From CAZTAR01 sp043813895 (lineage in GTDB: Bacteria > Planctomycetota > Phycisphaerae > UBA1845 > UTPLA1): 64,000 nt of DNA. Shown here piece after piece: positions 8,998 through 17,431 of the stretch. How positions within the stretch are numbered: the first letter of the stretch is position 1; each line of letters opens with the position of its first letter. The notes under the pieces were generated by a model. That model was given only the letters and a program-made list of their open reading frames with translations. It was not told the DNA's origin and searched no databases. A program made the translations under genes and the position numbers. Location of the stretch: the NCBI GenBank assembly GCA_043813895.1, contig JBDRKQ010000077.1, positions 1 through 64,000 on the forward strand, given 5' to 3'.

Positions 8998-9023
8998 GTA
9001 GCGTCGGCCCCCCTGTGGCCGAC
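8998..9023. repeat. Palindromic repeat family 1 copy
   Basis: GTAGCGTCGGCC, a C-rich loop, GGCCGAC. It lies downstream of the esterase gene. Confidence 0.65.
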
Positions 9024-9066
9024 GGGGATGACGGGTGTGCTGGCCTTCCCCAAGGCCTAACGCTGA

Positions 9067-9091
9067 CCGCTCGCTGACGCGCGCGGCTCTG
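9067..9091 (+). repeat. Dispersed repeat family 2 copy
   Basis: These 25 bases are an exact reverse complement of 17082-17106 and closely match 891-920. They lie 44 bases after a family 1 palindrome, repeating the association seen near base 800-920. Confidence 0.7.
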
Positions 9092-9132
9092 ATCGCCGCC
9101 GATGGCGCAGGCCTTCTCAAACCTAAAATGCC

Positions 9133-9750
9133 CTACCCAGCCAGGATGGCCTGCAACTTGGCCTCCGAATCAGCCTGGATCTTCTTGTGCAGGCTGTTGC
9201 CGTGGGAGTCCATGGTCACGACGCACGGGAAGTCCTCAACCCGGATCTTCCAGAAGGCCTCGGGCACGCCGAACTCCAGCTTGAAGACGTCGACGACCTC
9301 TTTGCAGGTTTCGCCGATGAGCGTGGCCGCCCCGCCGATGGCGTGCAGGTACACTGCGCCGTGCTCCTGGCAGCCGGCCAGCGTCTTGTCCCGCATTCCC
9401 CCCTTGCCGATGACGGCGCGCAGGCCGAAGTGCTTGATGACGTCGGCCTGATAGGGCTCTTCGCGGATGCTGGTGGTCGGACCCGCCGCGACGAACTCGT
9501 ACTTGCCGTCGCCGTGCTTCTTGACCACGGGCCCGCAGTGATAGATCACCGAGCCCGCTAGACCCTTCTTCAACTCCTCATAGACCGCCTTCTCGGAGTC
9601 CGGACAGGCGCCTTTAATGAAGTTATCGATCATGTACTTGTGCGCCGTGTCGCGGCCGGTGTAGATGATGCCGTTGAGCAACACCTGGTCGCCGACCTTG
9701 AGTGCACGGATTTGCTCTTCAGAGATCGGGACGGTGAGTTTTGTAGCCAT
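9133..9750 (-). CDS. Fumarate hydratase class I, beta subunit-type
   Basis: This 205-residue protein matches the beta (C-terminal) part of iron-sulfur class I fumarase/tartrate dehydratase. It has LKVGDQVLLNGIIYTGRDTAHK near the N-terminus, AAGPTTSIRE, and the family motif IGKGGM. With the alpha protein encoded at 10269-11147 it should interconvert fumarate and malate in the TCA cycle. The start at 9750 (MATKL) was chosen because an AAGGA site precedes it; an in-frame ATG 48 bases further upstream gives an unlikely basic extension. The gene is third in a minus-strand trio: alpha, small membrane protein, beta. Confidence 0.9.
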   Translation of the reverse strand: MATKLTVPISEEQIRALKVGDQVLLNGIIYTGRDTAHKYMIDNFIKGACPDSEKAVYEELKKGLAGSVIYHCGPVVKKHGDGKYEFVAAGPTTSIREEPYQADVIKHFGLRAVIGKGGMRDKTLAGCQEHGAVYLHAIGGAATLIGETCKEVVDVFKLEFGVPEAFWKIRVEDFPCVVTMDSHGNSLHKKIQADSEAKLQAILAG

Positions 9751-9834
9751 TTTCTTGTTCGTCCTTCGTGAAACTGGGTTGTCACACCATTCTGGCAAGC
9801 GATGCGGGCCGGCTCAGCGGTGCCTTGGATGCGA

Positions 9835-10236
9835 TTACACTTCTTTCCGCTTGCCGTCCGTTTCAATCGCTGATGACAGGTCTCGCAGCCTCTCTTCTGC
9901 GGCCTTGGCCGAAGCTGACGCCGGCAATCCCTCGACGACCTGTTTGTATTTCGCCGAGGCTCGGTCAGGATAGCCTCTTACTTCAAGCCTGATACCCTGA
10001 TCGAGGGTTTCCGCTGCGTCCTCTTCGGTTGCGACGCCACACCGGAGACGCAGTTCGCGAACTTCCTGAACGACCGGCCAACTGCGGAACGCGACAATGA
10101 AGAAGCCGATGATACAGATACCTGGAATGACGAGAAGCACTCCGTACCAGCCAGGCAGTCCGGCCTTCTTCACAAGCGTAACCGATGCCCAGAGACACGC
10201 GAGGATCCAAACGCACGAGCCTAATGCGTATTCCAT
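9835..10236 (-). CDS. Small membrane protein of unknown function
   Basis: This is a 133-residue protein with two predicted membrane helices in the first half (residues about 1-22 and 30-50), followed by a soluble, charged helical tail. The tail looks like a single degenerate TPR-type helical hairpin (residues about 85-125). It lies between the fumarase alpha and beta genes on the same strand with short spacers (32 and 84 bases), so it is probably co-transcribed with them. No enzyme motif was recognised. An AAGG site precedes the ATG. Confidence 0.7.
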   Translation of the reverse strand: MEYALGSCVWILACLWASVTLVKKAGLPGWYGVLLVIPGICIIGFFIVAFRSWPVVQEVRELRLRCGVATEEDAAETLDQGIRLEVRGYPDRASAKYKQVVEGLPASASAKAAEERLRDLSSAIETDGKRKEV

Positions 10237-10268
10237 GATTCCACGCCTTGCTGCTTAGCGTCCAGCGC

Positions 10269-11147
10269 TCAGTCCGACGATGCGATCTCCGCCTTACCGT
10301 TCTTGAGCGTCATCACCTTCCGTCGATCCGCCCAGCACATGTATGCGATCGACACGAAGAACGATGCGGGCAGGCGGTGGAGTTGGGCCATCTTTACGCC
10401 GAAGACCGTCGTCTTGCCGCCGAAGCCCATCGGGCCGATGCCGAGCGTGTTGATCTCGCGGTGCAACTGCTTCTCCATCGCGTCCAGCTCGGGATCCGGG
10501 TTGTGATCGCCCACCTGGCGGAACAGCTGCTCCTTCGCCTTGATCATGCTCGTTGCCCGGTCGCCGCCGATGCCGACGCCGAGGATGCCCGGCGCGCAGC
10601 CGAGCCCCTGCGCCTTGCACGCCGCATCGAGCACGGCTCTCCGCACGCCCTGGATGTCGCGCGAGGCCGGAAACCCCGGAGACGGGACGGTGTACTGCGC
10701 GCCGACATTCTCGCAGCCGCCACCCTTGAGCATCAGGCCGATCTTGAGGAAGTTGTTTTTCCACTCCTCGAAGTGGATCGTCGGGAAATCGACGCCGGTA
10801 TTGTCGCCGGAGTTCTTGCCGGACAGCGCCTCCATTGCGTTCGGCCGAAGATACGACGCCTCCGTCGCCTTCCGCAGCGCATTCAGGATCTGCTCGCGCA
10901 TTTTCCGTTGCGACCAGCCTTCGGGATACCACACGTAGAAGATCGGCGTGCCCGTATCCTGGCAGATCGGCCGCCCCGTCTCGCGCGACATCCGCACATT
11001 CTCCAGGACAGTCTGCATCGCCCCCTTCGCCGCCGAGCCTTCTTCCTCTTCCGCCGTTGCCGCGACCAGTGCCTGCTCGACATCGGGCGGGAGGTCTGTT
11101 GACGTGGACTTGATCAGCTCAACCAGGTGTTCTGTTATGTCTTGCAT
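10269..11147 (-). CDS. Fumarate hydratase class I, alpha subunit-type
   Basis: This 292-residue protein is the alpha (N-terminal) part of iron-sulfur class I fumarase. The three cysteines expected to hold the 4Fe-4S cluster are visible in PICQDTG, GGGCENVG and GLGCAPG, followed by ILGVGIGGDRA. The C-terminal ALVTLKN-like end (VMTLKNGKAE) is also typical. Together with the beta protein it would hydrate fumarate. The start at 11147 is chosen because AAGGAA lies upstream; a longer arginine-rich frame extends to 11225 but lacks coding character. Confidence 0.9.
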   Translation of the reverse strand: MQDITEHLVELIKSTSTDLPPDVEQALVAATAEEEEGSAAKGAMQTVLENVRMSRETGRPICQDTGTPIFYVWYPEGWSQRKMREQILNALRKATEASYLRPNAMEALSGKNSGDNTGVDFPTIHFEEWKNNFLKIGLMLKGGGCENVGAQYTVPSPGFPASRDIQGVRRAVLDAACKAQGLGCAPGILGVGIGGDRATSMIKAKEQLFRQVGDHNPDPELDAMEKQLHREINTLGIGPMGFGGKTTVFGVKMAQLHRLPASFFVSIAYMCWADRRKVMTLKNGKAEIASSD

Positions 11148-11295
11148 GGGTCGGGTTCCTTGCACGCCTCGTCGTCCGGCTTCAACTCGTCGCCGCGAAG
11201 TTCCCATTATCCTCCTGCGGCACACCGGGTCAACGCGCGTACTCGCGTGCCGCCGCCATCACCCCCGCGGATTGCCATCTCGTGGCGGTGTTCGT

Positions 11296-11874
11296 ATGCT
11301 GCTCGACATGTGGCGTCAATTCACAAGGGAGTATCCCGCGCGACCGAATCGGGCGTTGATCGGAACGGGGCTCGCCTTGGCGGTTTCGGTCGGCGTGGCC
11401 TACCTGATGACCGCAGCCCCCGCCGCTGGGGGTGGAGTTCAGTCCCTGCCGCACTGGCCGATTGTATTCGAAGTGCCGCCCGGCTTCGGGAGGGCTCGAA
11501 TCGCCAACGATCCGTGGGCCGTGACGGGGAGCCCGGAAAGCGGAGGAGGGGCGGTTTACGTTAGAGAGGACCCGGTCGTTGGCGGAGCAGTTCTGAAGAT
11601 CGTCTTCGCGGTGTTGCCGAGTGGGACCCTGCCGAAGGATGCCGCGTCTGAGCTCCTTGGTCAGGAGTTGGAGACGGTCCACCCCGTCCGGATGGGGCCG
11701 TTGTCGGGATACCTCCTCCAACCTGCCGCCAACACCGAGTCGCTCCACGCGCTCGCGGTCGGTTGTTCCGCCGACGGGTTGGCGGTCGCGGTCGAATGCA
11801 CGACGCTGTCAACCGGACCCTGGGCGGAGAAGACGATTCTCGCGGTCTGCGCATCGGTAGCGTACGCGGACTGA
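11296..11874 (+). CDS. Membrane-anchored protein of unknown function
   Basis: This 192-residue protein has one N-terminal membrane helix or uncleaved signal (ALIGTGLALAVSVGVAYLM, residues about 18-37) and an exported domain. Its WPIVFEVPPGFGR strand pattern recalls the PsbP/DUF1795-like fold and resembles the start of the next protein (FGFSISPPEGW), which suggests a shared fold. It is divergent from the fumarase alpha gene. A weak GGCGGTG site precedes ATG 11296; ATG 11308 is an alternative. The downstream gene begins 69 bases after the stop, probably in the same operon. Function unknown. Confidence 0.65.
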   Translation: MLLDMWRQFTREYPARPNRALIGTGLALAVSVGVAYLMTAAPAAGGGVQSLPHWPIVFEVPPGFGRARIANDPWAVTGSPESGGGAVYVREDPVVGGAVLKIVFAVLPSGTLPKDAASELLGQELETVHPVRMGPLSGYLLQPAANTESLHALAVGCSADGLAVAVECTTLSTGPWAEKTILAVCASVAYAD

Positions 11875-11942
11875 ATCGCGCGTCGCCGAGAAGAGCCACA
11901 GGCCAAGAGCCCTCGGGTTCGGGGATCAGATGGAGCTTAGGC

Positions 11943-13391
11943 ATGACCGTACTGCTGGCATTGATGACCGTCGCGAACGTGCTGGGCCAGACCGGCGAAT
12001 CCCTCGGTCGGCCCTTCGGAAAGCTGACCGAGCAGCCCTATGTTGACGGGACGTTCGGCTTCTCTATCTCGCCGCCTGAAGGCTGGCTCCTCAACAACGA
12101 GCGCGCAGCGGCTGGAAGAAACACGACGCTGCTGAGGATGACATACCAACTCGCCGCCGGTCGTGAACAAGGCATCTCGGTGCAGCAAATGCTGATGGTG
12201 GACGAGATTCCCATGAGCGAGATGGTCCAGCGCATCTCCCACGCGATGGAGTTGGAGTCCTCCAACGTAAAGATCCTCTCGCAACAGACGCAGCGAATCG
12301 CCGGGAGGCCGGGGGCCGTCCTTACAGCCGCATTCTGGCAAGGAGGCTTCGAGCATCTGCGTTTGCAGGCCGTTGTCGAGGCGAGTCCGAGGACGTACTT
12401 CATTCTGGTGTACACCGGGCCGGTGGAACTGCGGGCGGACATCGAACCCTTGTTCCACCTCGTGCTGGGTTCCTTCCGGCTACTCGGCGGTCAGCTCGGC
12501 GAAAAGGAGATGAAGGCCGCGCTGTCGGCCGGGGCCACATGGCTCGCCACGCTGGATGAGGGAAAGCTCCGTCAAGCGCTGGTACCGCAGCAGTTCCTGC
12601 AAGTCCGGCTGGACGACCGCGTCGTGGGCGTCGTGTCGATCCAACAAGAGGCCTACACGCGGGAACGACGGGTCGGCAAACATGTTCAGAGGGAGCCGGG
12701 TATTCGTATTCGAGAGCGAGGATGGACCTTCCACGAAGACGGACGGGCGGTTCGCACGCAGACGGCAATGTTCGTCAGTTCGGACCTCCTGACGGAACGG
12801 TGGAAGACCAGCGTCACGACACTCCTGCCAGCCGATGGCGCGATGCCGCCGCGGCTGGAGAACACCTGGGAAGAAGGGCTCCGGTCCGGGGATGTCCTGC
12901 TCACGAGTCAGGCGCGCAGCCTCGGCGAGCCGCCAAAGCAGAATGAGGCGATCCGCGTTCCGAAGACCTACATCTCCCGCCTCTTCGTGAGGCTCCTGCC
13001 CCGCCTGCTCGACGATCTCGCCAAACCTCGGCATCTCGCTTTCACGACTTTCGATCATCAGCGCACGGACTTGATCGTGCGAGTCGTCGAGCTCAAGGGA
13101 CAGGACACGCGCCCGGATCGCAGGTTTGGCGGCAAGGCCTACCGCATCGACGAGCGAGAAGGCTCCGCGGGCGAACCCTCGAGCCTGTTCTTCGACGAGA
13201 CCGGCCGGCTCCTGATGATCCGCACCGGCAATCTCACGATGCTGTCGTCGGATCGGGACGACTTGGAGCGGCAGTTTGCGGATCGCATCGCCGAGGCGGA
13301 AGAGGAGATGGCCCGGCTTGAAGCGGCCTACGAACAAGACCAACAGCGATTTCGCAAGAGGCCGCCGAGCGGAAGGGATGCCGCCGAGTGA
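11943..13391 (+). CDS. Secreted protein of unknown function
   Basis: This 482-residue protein has a cleavable signal (TVLLALMTVANVLGQ). The start at 11943 is supported by GGAG 7 bases upstream; the frame is open further upstream but without signal-like sequence. The first domain (residues about 30-180) begins FGFSISPPEGW and resembles the PsbP/DUF1795-like exported fold. The remaining 300 residues are beta-rich with regular antiparallel-looking segments, and the last 40 residues are a charged helix. No catalytic motif was recognised. It pairs with the membrane-anchored protein just upstream. Confidence 0.7.
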   Translation: MTVLLALMTVANVLGQTGESLGRPFGKLTEQPYVDGTFGFSISPPEGWLLNNERAAAGRNTTLLRMTYQLAAGREQGISVQQMLMVDEIPMSEMVQRISHAMELESSNVKILSQQTQRIAGRPGAVLTAAFWQGGFEHLRLQAVVEASPRTYFILVYTGPVELRADIEPLFHLVLGSFRLLGGQLGEKEMKAALSAGATWLATLDEGKLRQALVPQQFLQVRLDDRVVGVVSIQQEAYTRERRVGKHVQREPGIRIRERGWTFHEDGRAVRTQTAMFVSSDLLTERWKTSVTTLLPADGAMPPRLENTWEEGLRSGDVLLTSQARSLGEPPKQNEAIRVPKTYISRLFVRLLPRLLDDLAKPRHLAFTTFDHQRTDLIVRVVELKGQDTRPDRRFGGKAYRIDEREGSAGEPSSLFFDETGRLLMIRTGNLTMLSSDRDDLERQFADRIAEAEEEMARLEAAYEQDQQRFRKRPPSGRDAAE

Positions 13392-13488
13392 CGCTCGATT
13401 CTCGTTCATGTTGTGTTCGTATGCCACTCCTGTGACACTCATGTGTCGTGACGCGGCGCCCATTCGTCAACTGCTCTTGCGCAAGCCA

Positions 13489-14298
13489 TCACGTCCAATG
13501 CGAGGTGCGGCTTTCTTTCCAGGCGGCCGGATCCTGGCGATAGAAGCCGGAGAACTGCTCGTACAACTCCGGATGCCGCCGTCTCAACTGCCGGGGCTGC
13601 TCGAAGAAGTGCTCCGTCACCACGGCGAAGAACTCCGCCGGCTCCGACGCGCCGTAGGGGTCCAGGAGCGTCGGCTTCCCGCTGCGCGTGGCGGCGATGA
13701 ACGCCTTGAACTCGGCGTCGAACACGCTTGTCCAGACGGCCACCTGCTCCTTCGTCTCCAACGGCGGCAGGCCGTCTGCGGCGCCGGTGCTCATGTCGAG
13801 CACGTGTGCGAACTCGTGGAACACGACGTTGTATCCGTCGCAGGGATGGGCGACCGCGCGCTGGACGCTGTTCCACGCGAGCACGACCGGGCCGCGTCGC
13901 CACGCCTCACCGGATCGAATCCGAGGTATCCGGTATCGCCTGCCGTCGGGTCCGACAGCCTCGGTGACCTCGCCGAAGTCGTGCGGATACACGATGACCT
14001 CGCGCAGGCGCGGATAGACGCCCAAGTGGGGTATGCCGATCAGCAGCAAACATGCCGGCGCGGCAATCGTGACCTTGATCTCGTCCGTGATCGTCAGTTT
14101 GCCGATGCCGAGAAACTCCTTCTCGGCAATGAAGACCTGGATACGTTCGCGGAGGATGCGCTTGTGGTCGTCCGGAAGGTTGGAATAGGAAGAGACGCTC
14201 CGCCGCACAATGCGCAGCCAATCGTCGGGAAACGGCCGACCGATGAGGGCCTCCCGTCGAAGGCGCTTGCGGTGGAATATGCGGTCGAGCCACGACAT
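13489..14298 (-). CDS. MtfA-family zinc-dependent peptidase
   Basis: This 269-residue protein contains the gluzincin motif HEFAH at residues 161-165 (HEFAHVLD) and a downstream glutamate in EPAEFFAVVTEHFF that fits the third zinc ligand. The N-terminal part (LPDDHKRILRERIQVFIAEKEF) is the typical MtfA opening. In enterobacteria MtfA acts on the glucose-uptake repressor Mlc; here the target is unknown, since no Mlc-like regulator is nearby. The start at 14298 gives the usual MSWLxxIFxRKR opening; an in-frame ATG at 14334 also exists. Confidence 0.88.
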   Translation of the reverse strand: MSWLDRIFHRKRLRREALIGRPFPDDWLRIVRRSVSSYSNLPDDHKRILRERIQVFIAEKEFLGIGKLTITDEIKVTIAAPACLLLIGIPHLGVYPRLREVIVYPHDFGEVTEAVGPDGRRYRIPRIRSGEAWRRGPVVLAWNSVQRAVAHPCDGYNVVFHEFAHVLDMSTGAADGLPPLETKEQVAVWTSVFDAEFKAFIAATRSGKPTLLDPYGASEPAEFFAVVTEHFFEQPRQLRRRHPELYEQFSGFYRQDPAAWKESRTSHWT

Positions 14299-14481
14299 GG
14301 CGATTGTCCGCGTGCACACTTGGTCCTGGAGCAAACGACGCGCGTTTCAGGAGATCATACCGTTGCCGGCTCGCCGGTACGATTGGGCGACGCCGCATTT
14401 TGCAGTTTTGAATCGCCCCGCCGGATTGGTCGAGCGTGGTTATGATTGGCGGTCGAGATTGTAACAGCCCCGGCGGCTACG

Positions 14482-14493
14482 ACGGGGTAAGAT
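14482..14493 (+). promoter_or_regulatory. Possible -10 element upstream of the transglutaminase-like gene
   Basis: GACGGGGTAAGAT lies 49 bases before the ATG. The same GGGGTAAGAT string occurs in the candidate dnaE promoter. No convincing -35 box is visible at the right spacing. Confidence 0.3.
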
Positions 14494-14541
14494 CAGGCGA
14501 GATGAACGTGTTACGCCACGTGGCAACCAGGAGGCAGTTCG

Positions 14542-16227
14542 ATGAACAGGAATGCGCGTTCGACAGGTCTGTGCGTTGTGGTGGTTGCGGGCCTGCTCAC
14601 CGGATCGGCGCGCGGCCAGGAGTTGATCAAAAACGGCGGCTTCGGCTCCGGCGCCGATGGCTGGACCAATCAGGTGGAAGAACGCGCCGTCGAGGACACC
14701 CGGGCCGAGTGGCTGGCGGACGGTGGTCGGGACGGCGGCGGTCTTCACATCGAGAGCAAGGTCGGCGGTTCTCAGCCTCCCTGGATCTGGTCCTACAAGA
14801 TCGAGAAGATCGCCAAGGGAAAGACGTTTCGTGTATCGGGCTGGGTCAAAGGAAAGAACGTGGAGGTGCTCGCCGCCATTTGCGTGCAGGGATGGGACAA
14901 GGACAAGCGCAACATGGTGGACTTCACGACGACGGGCATTGTGAAGCCGATGACGGGGAACTTCGATTGGACCCGAATCGAAGCCCGAATGCGCCCGGAT
15001 AAAGAGACGACCCAGCTTGTCGTCATGGCCTTCATCTCCGGCAAGGGCGAGGTGTGGTTCGATGATGTTTCCGTCATTGCCGTCGAGCCGGATGAGACCG
15101 AGGACCTCGCCGCGTGGGGACAGAGGCCCCCATTGCCAACTCCGGGACTGTTCGACACGCGCGGTCGGAGCACTATCGCCGCCCAGCGTGCGTCACCCAA
15201 GCCGACGTTTCTTATTCCGCTGCCGATGAGCTATCGGGAGCAGGTTCCGTTGACGTACGAGCTCTTCACCGAGCCGGCCGGGAAGCTGGCGTCCGCTCGC
15301 GTGTACCGGGACCGACCCAACAACTACGTGGTCGAGGCGATCCTGAAGCCGCTGAAGCGCGGAGAGGAGGTCGTCTTGTCGTGGCGTTCGATTGTGCTGT
15401 GCGCCGAGCGGTCGTTCGACGACGTACCCGAGACCGCCCCCTTCCCCAAGAAGTGGCCGAAGAAGGTGCGGTGCTGGCTGGAGAGTTCACAGTGTGTCCA
15501 GGCAAGCGACAAGCGCATCCGCAAGGTGGCCCGGAAGATCCGCGGGGACAGCGACGACGTCTTGGAAATCATCCAGAGCACACTCGAACGGACCGGTAGT
15601 ATCTTCGCCAAGCAGGAGGGCCCATGCTCGAACCTCGACGCGGTCCAGGCGCTCGAGAAGCAAGGCTCTTGCACGAGCTGCGCGAACCTTGTGGCGGCAT
15701 TGCTCCGCGCCAACGACATTCCCGCCCGCATCCTCGCCGGATACGCGACCTGGGCGGGCCCGCACCAGACACATTATCTCGTCGAAGCGTACGTGCCGGG
15801 CTACGGTTGGTATCCGATCGAGTCCACGCAACTCGTCGCCCGCTGGCAACCTTATGGCCAGGTCCAGGTGTCGATCGTGCGTCCGGACTACGAGGACCGC
15901 AGCGGCAGTCGCCCGTTGATTGCCGGCGGTGTCCCGTACCTGTCATTGGATGAACATCCGGGTTTCGACGGTTCATTCGTGAGCGTGGGGACGGTTGACG
16001 AAAAGCATCCGTATTGCGACCACGTCGCGAAGCTGTGGCGGAAGCTTCCGATGGAGAACAAAGCCGCCGACTGGGGCCGCGCGACGGAACGGGCAAAGGC
16101 GAAATGGAATGCATGGTTGGAGTCATCACCATCCTTGAATGAGCAGCAGCGTCTCGCAACATCCCTACTGCCGGACGCGATTGTCGCCAGAGAGCCGGGG
16201 GAGTTGGTGAAGATGCTCGCAGAGTAA
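14542..16227 (+). CDS. Secreted transglutaminase-like protein with N-terminal carbohydrate-binding-like domain
   Basis: This is a 561-residue exported protein with a signal peptide (VVVVAGLLTGSARG). Residues about 27-175 form a CBM4/9-like jelly roll that starts ELIKNGGF and ends VWFDDVSVI. A beta domain (about 220-320) follows, then a transglutaminase-like papain-fold core. The core has Cys377 in GSCTSCANL, His in THYLVEAYVPGYGWYPIE, and the Asp/Glu position replaced by the ES of PIEST. The family includes proteases, amidases and cross-linking enzymes. An extracellular protein- or peptide-modifying role is likely but not certain. AGGAG precedes the start. Confidence 0.82.
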   Translation: MNRNARSTGLCVVVVAGLLTGSARGQELIKNGGFGSGADGWTNQVEERAVEDTRAEWLADGGRDGGGLHIESKVGGSQPPWIWSYKIEKIAKGKTFRVSGWVKGKNVEVLAAICVQGWDKDKRNMVDFTTTGIVKPMTGNFDWTRIEARMRPDKETTQLVVMAFISGKGEVWFDDVSVIAVEPDETEDLAAWGQRPPLPTPGLFDTRGRSTIAAQRASPKPTFLIPLPMSYREQVPLTYELFTEPAGKLASARVYRDRPNNYVVEAILKPLKRGEEVVLSWRSIVLCAERSFDDVPETAPFPKKWPKKVRCWLESSQCVQASDKRIRKVARKIRGDSDDVLEIIQSTLERTGSIFAKQEGPCSNLDAVQALEKQGSCTSCANLVAALLRANDIPARILAGYATWAGPHQTHYLVEAYVPGYGWYPIESTQLVARWQPYGQVQVSIVRPDYEDRSGSRPLIAGGVPYLSLDEHPGFDGSFVSVGTVDEKHPYCDHVAKLWRKLPMENKAADWGRATERAKAKWNAWLESSPSLNEQQRLATSLLPDAIVAREPGELVKMLAE

Positions 16228-16275
16228 AGCGGCTCACTCGTATCTGTGACCCTCGCGCGTACCGCATCCGAGTCG

Positions 16276-16905
16276 TCACTTCGTACAGTCGGACCTTTTC
16301 CCAAGGCAGGCGGCTTCAGTCTGTCTCTTACCCAGCTGCGGCGACGCGTCGATCGCTTCGACATCGTCTATCGTTGTTTCAACGCTGACGGATTGGCCGA
16401 GCATGTGCACGTTCAGCACGAGGCGAATGCGTGAGCGACATCCAATCACGACGCCTTCCAGGCCTGTCAGCGGCCCTTGAAGGATTCGAACGGCCTGGCC
16501 CGCATTGATGCTCCGATGGGTTTGATAGCTTCGTCCGCTCGATAGAACGCTGTGGACTTGGCGAAGCTCGTTCACCATCTGGCCCTGGTCATGAACATGG
16601 AGTATTGTCACGACGCGCTGTGTCTTCAGCGCAAGCTCCCGGCCATGCTGCGTCGCGCTGAAGAACAGGTAGCCGGGGAATATCGGGATCATGGATGTTG
16701 AAGTCCGGCCAGTCCTCCGGCTGCGCGTAATCCGAACCCCCAGCGGAAGGTATGGCCAGACCCCCACAGACCACAGATGAAGCGCGAGCATCTTCTCCTG
16801 CCGCGGCTTCGTGTGGGCGACCCACCACCTTCCGGAGAGTCCGTCCGGGATCGCTTCTTCCGCACTGGCTGCCATCACCTGGATCAAACGCGACGCTTCA
16901 GCCAT
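16276..16905 (-). CDS. NusG/RfaH-like transcription elongation factor paralogue
   Basis: This 209-residue protein has a NusG N-terminal domain (WWVAHTKPRQEKMLALHL, then IPIFPGYLFF) and a C-terminal KOW motif (GQAVRILQGPLTGLEGVV). It has a 25-residue N-terminal extension and a 20-residue tail not seen in housekeeping NusG. Conserved NusG sits beside secE and ribosomal genes; this one stands alone, convergent with the transglutaminase-like gene, so it is better read as a specialised RfaH/LoaP-type antiterminator. Its target operon is unknown. The long synthase operon starting at 23057 is a candidate only by proximity. Confidence 0.82.
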   Translation of the reverse strand: MAEASRLIQVMAASAEEAIPDGLSGRWWVAHTKPRQEKMLALHLWSVGVWPYLPLGVRITRSRRTGRTSTSMIPIFPGYLFFSATQHGRELALKTQRVVTILHVHDQGQMVNELRQVHSVLSSGRSYQTHRSINAGQAVRILQGPLTGLEGVVIGCRSRIRLVLNVHMLGQSVSVETTIDDVEAIDASPQLGKRQTEAACLGKRSDCTK

Positions 16906-17081
16906 GACCCGTCGTCCTCGGCCGGAACGGCTCCGAGACCTCCACCATGACCCGATCCAACGGCACGTCCTATTTCCTCGCGATCAGGCCGCCCCCGTGG
17001 CGGTCCGTCCACCCGTAGGAGAACATGCTACCATCGCGGTTGTCTGGACAGCAAGGTCAGGAAGCTGTCATCCCTCACGTT

Positions 17082-17106
17082 CAGAGCCGCGCGCGTCAGC
17101 GAGCGG
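17082..17106 (-). repeat. Dispersed repeat family 2 copy (inverted)
   Basis: Exact 25-base reverse complement of 9067-9091. Confidence 0.7.
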
Positions 17107-17328
17107 CCCGCGCAAGCTGAGAGAACTTCTTGACCCGAACGCAAACCAACTCCCTTACGGCCGCGGCTCCGATCCGGTCAGCGGCCTCGCAACCACGTTC
17201 TCTTTACTCCGCATCTCTCACAGGGGGCAGACCCCATGGAACACGTGCTCGCAGCCAAGACATGGCGACGTATCAAAGGCACCGGCAGCGTTTCACAGAC
17301 GCCCTGTTGCACGCTCAGGCGTTCGGCG

Positions 17329-17356
17329 TTGATGCCGGCGTGTATTGGGGTAAGAT
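17329..17356 (+). promoter_or_regulatory. Candidate dnaE promoter
   Basis: TTGATG and TAAGAT are separated by 16 bases, ending 75 bases before the chosen dnaE start. The -10 box is preceded by GGGG, as at 14482. Confidence 0.45.
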
Positions 17357-17431
17357 GGCCGATCCGTCAGGAGGCATCGGGTTCAGGCTCGCTGAACTTC
17401 GAGCGCTTGGTGTATGACTGGAGCCCCGAGA

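Larger units (their letters stand above)
16906..17431. other. Intergenic region between nusG-like gene and dnaE
   Basis: This 526-base divergent region contains a 25-base family 2 repeat (17082-17106), a related GC-rich stretch near 17158-17190 and a candidate dnaE promoter. A 173-codon open frame crosses it but translates repeat sequence and overlaps both neighbours, so I do not call it. The nusG-like promoter should be here on the minus strand; a weak TTGCTG-N18-TAGCAT occurs around 17025-17055. Confidence 0.5.

Noticed and set aside
16811..17332. A 173-codon open frame upstream of dnaE
   Set aside because: It overlaps the nusG-like gene, passes through a family 2 repeat and has random-looking composition.
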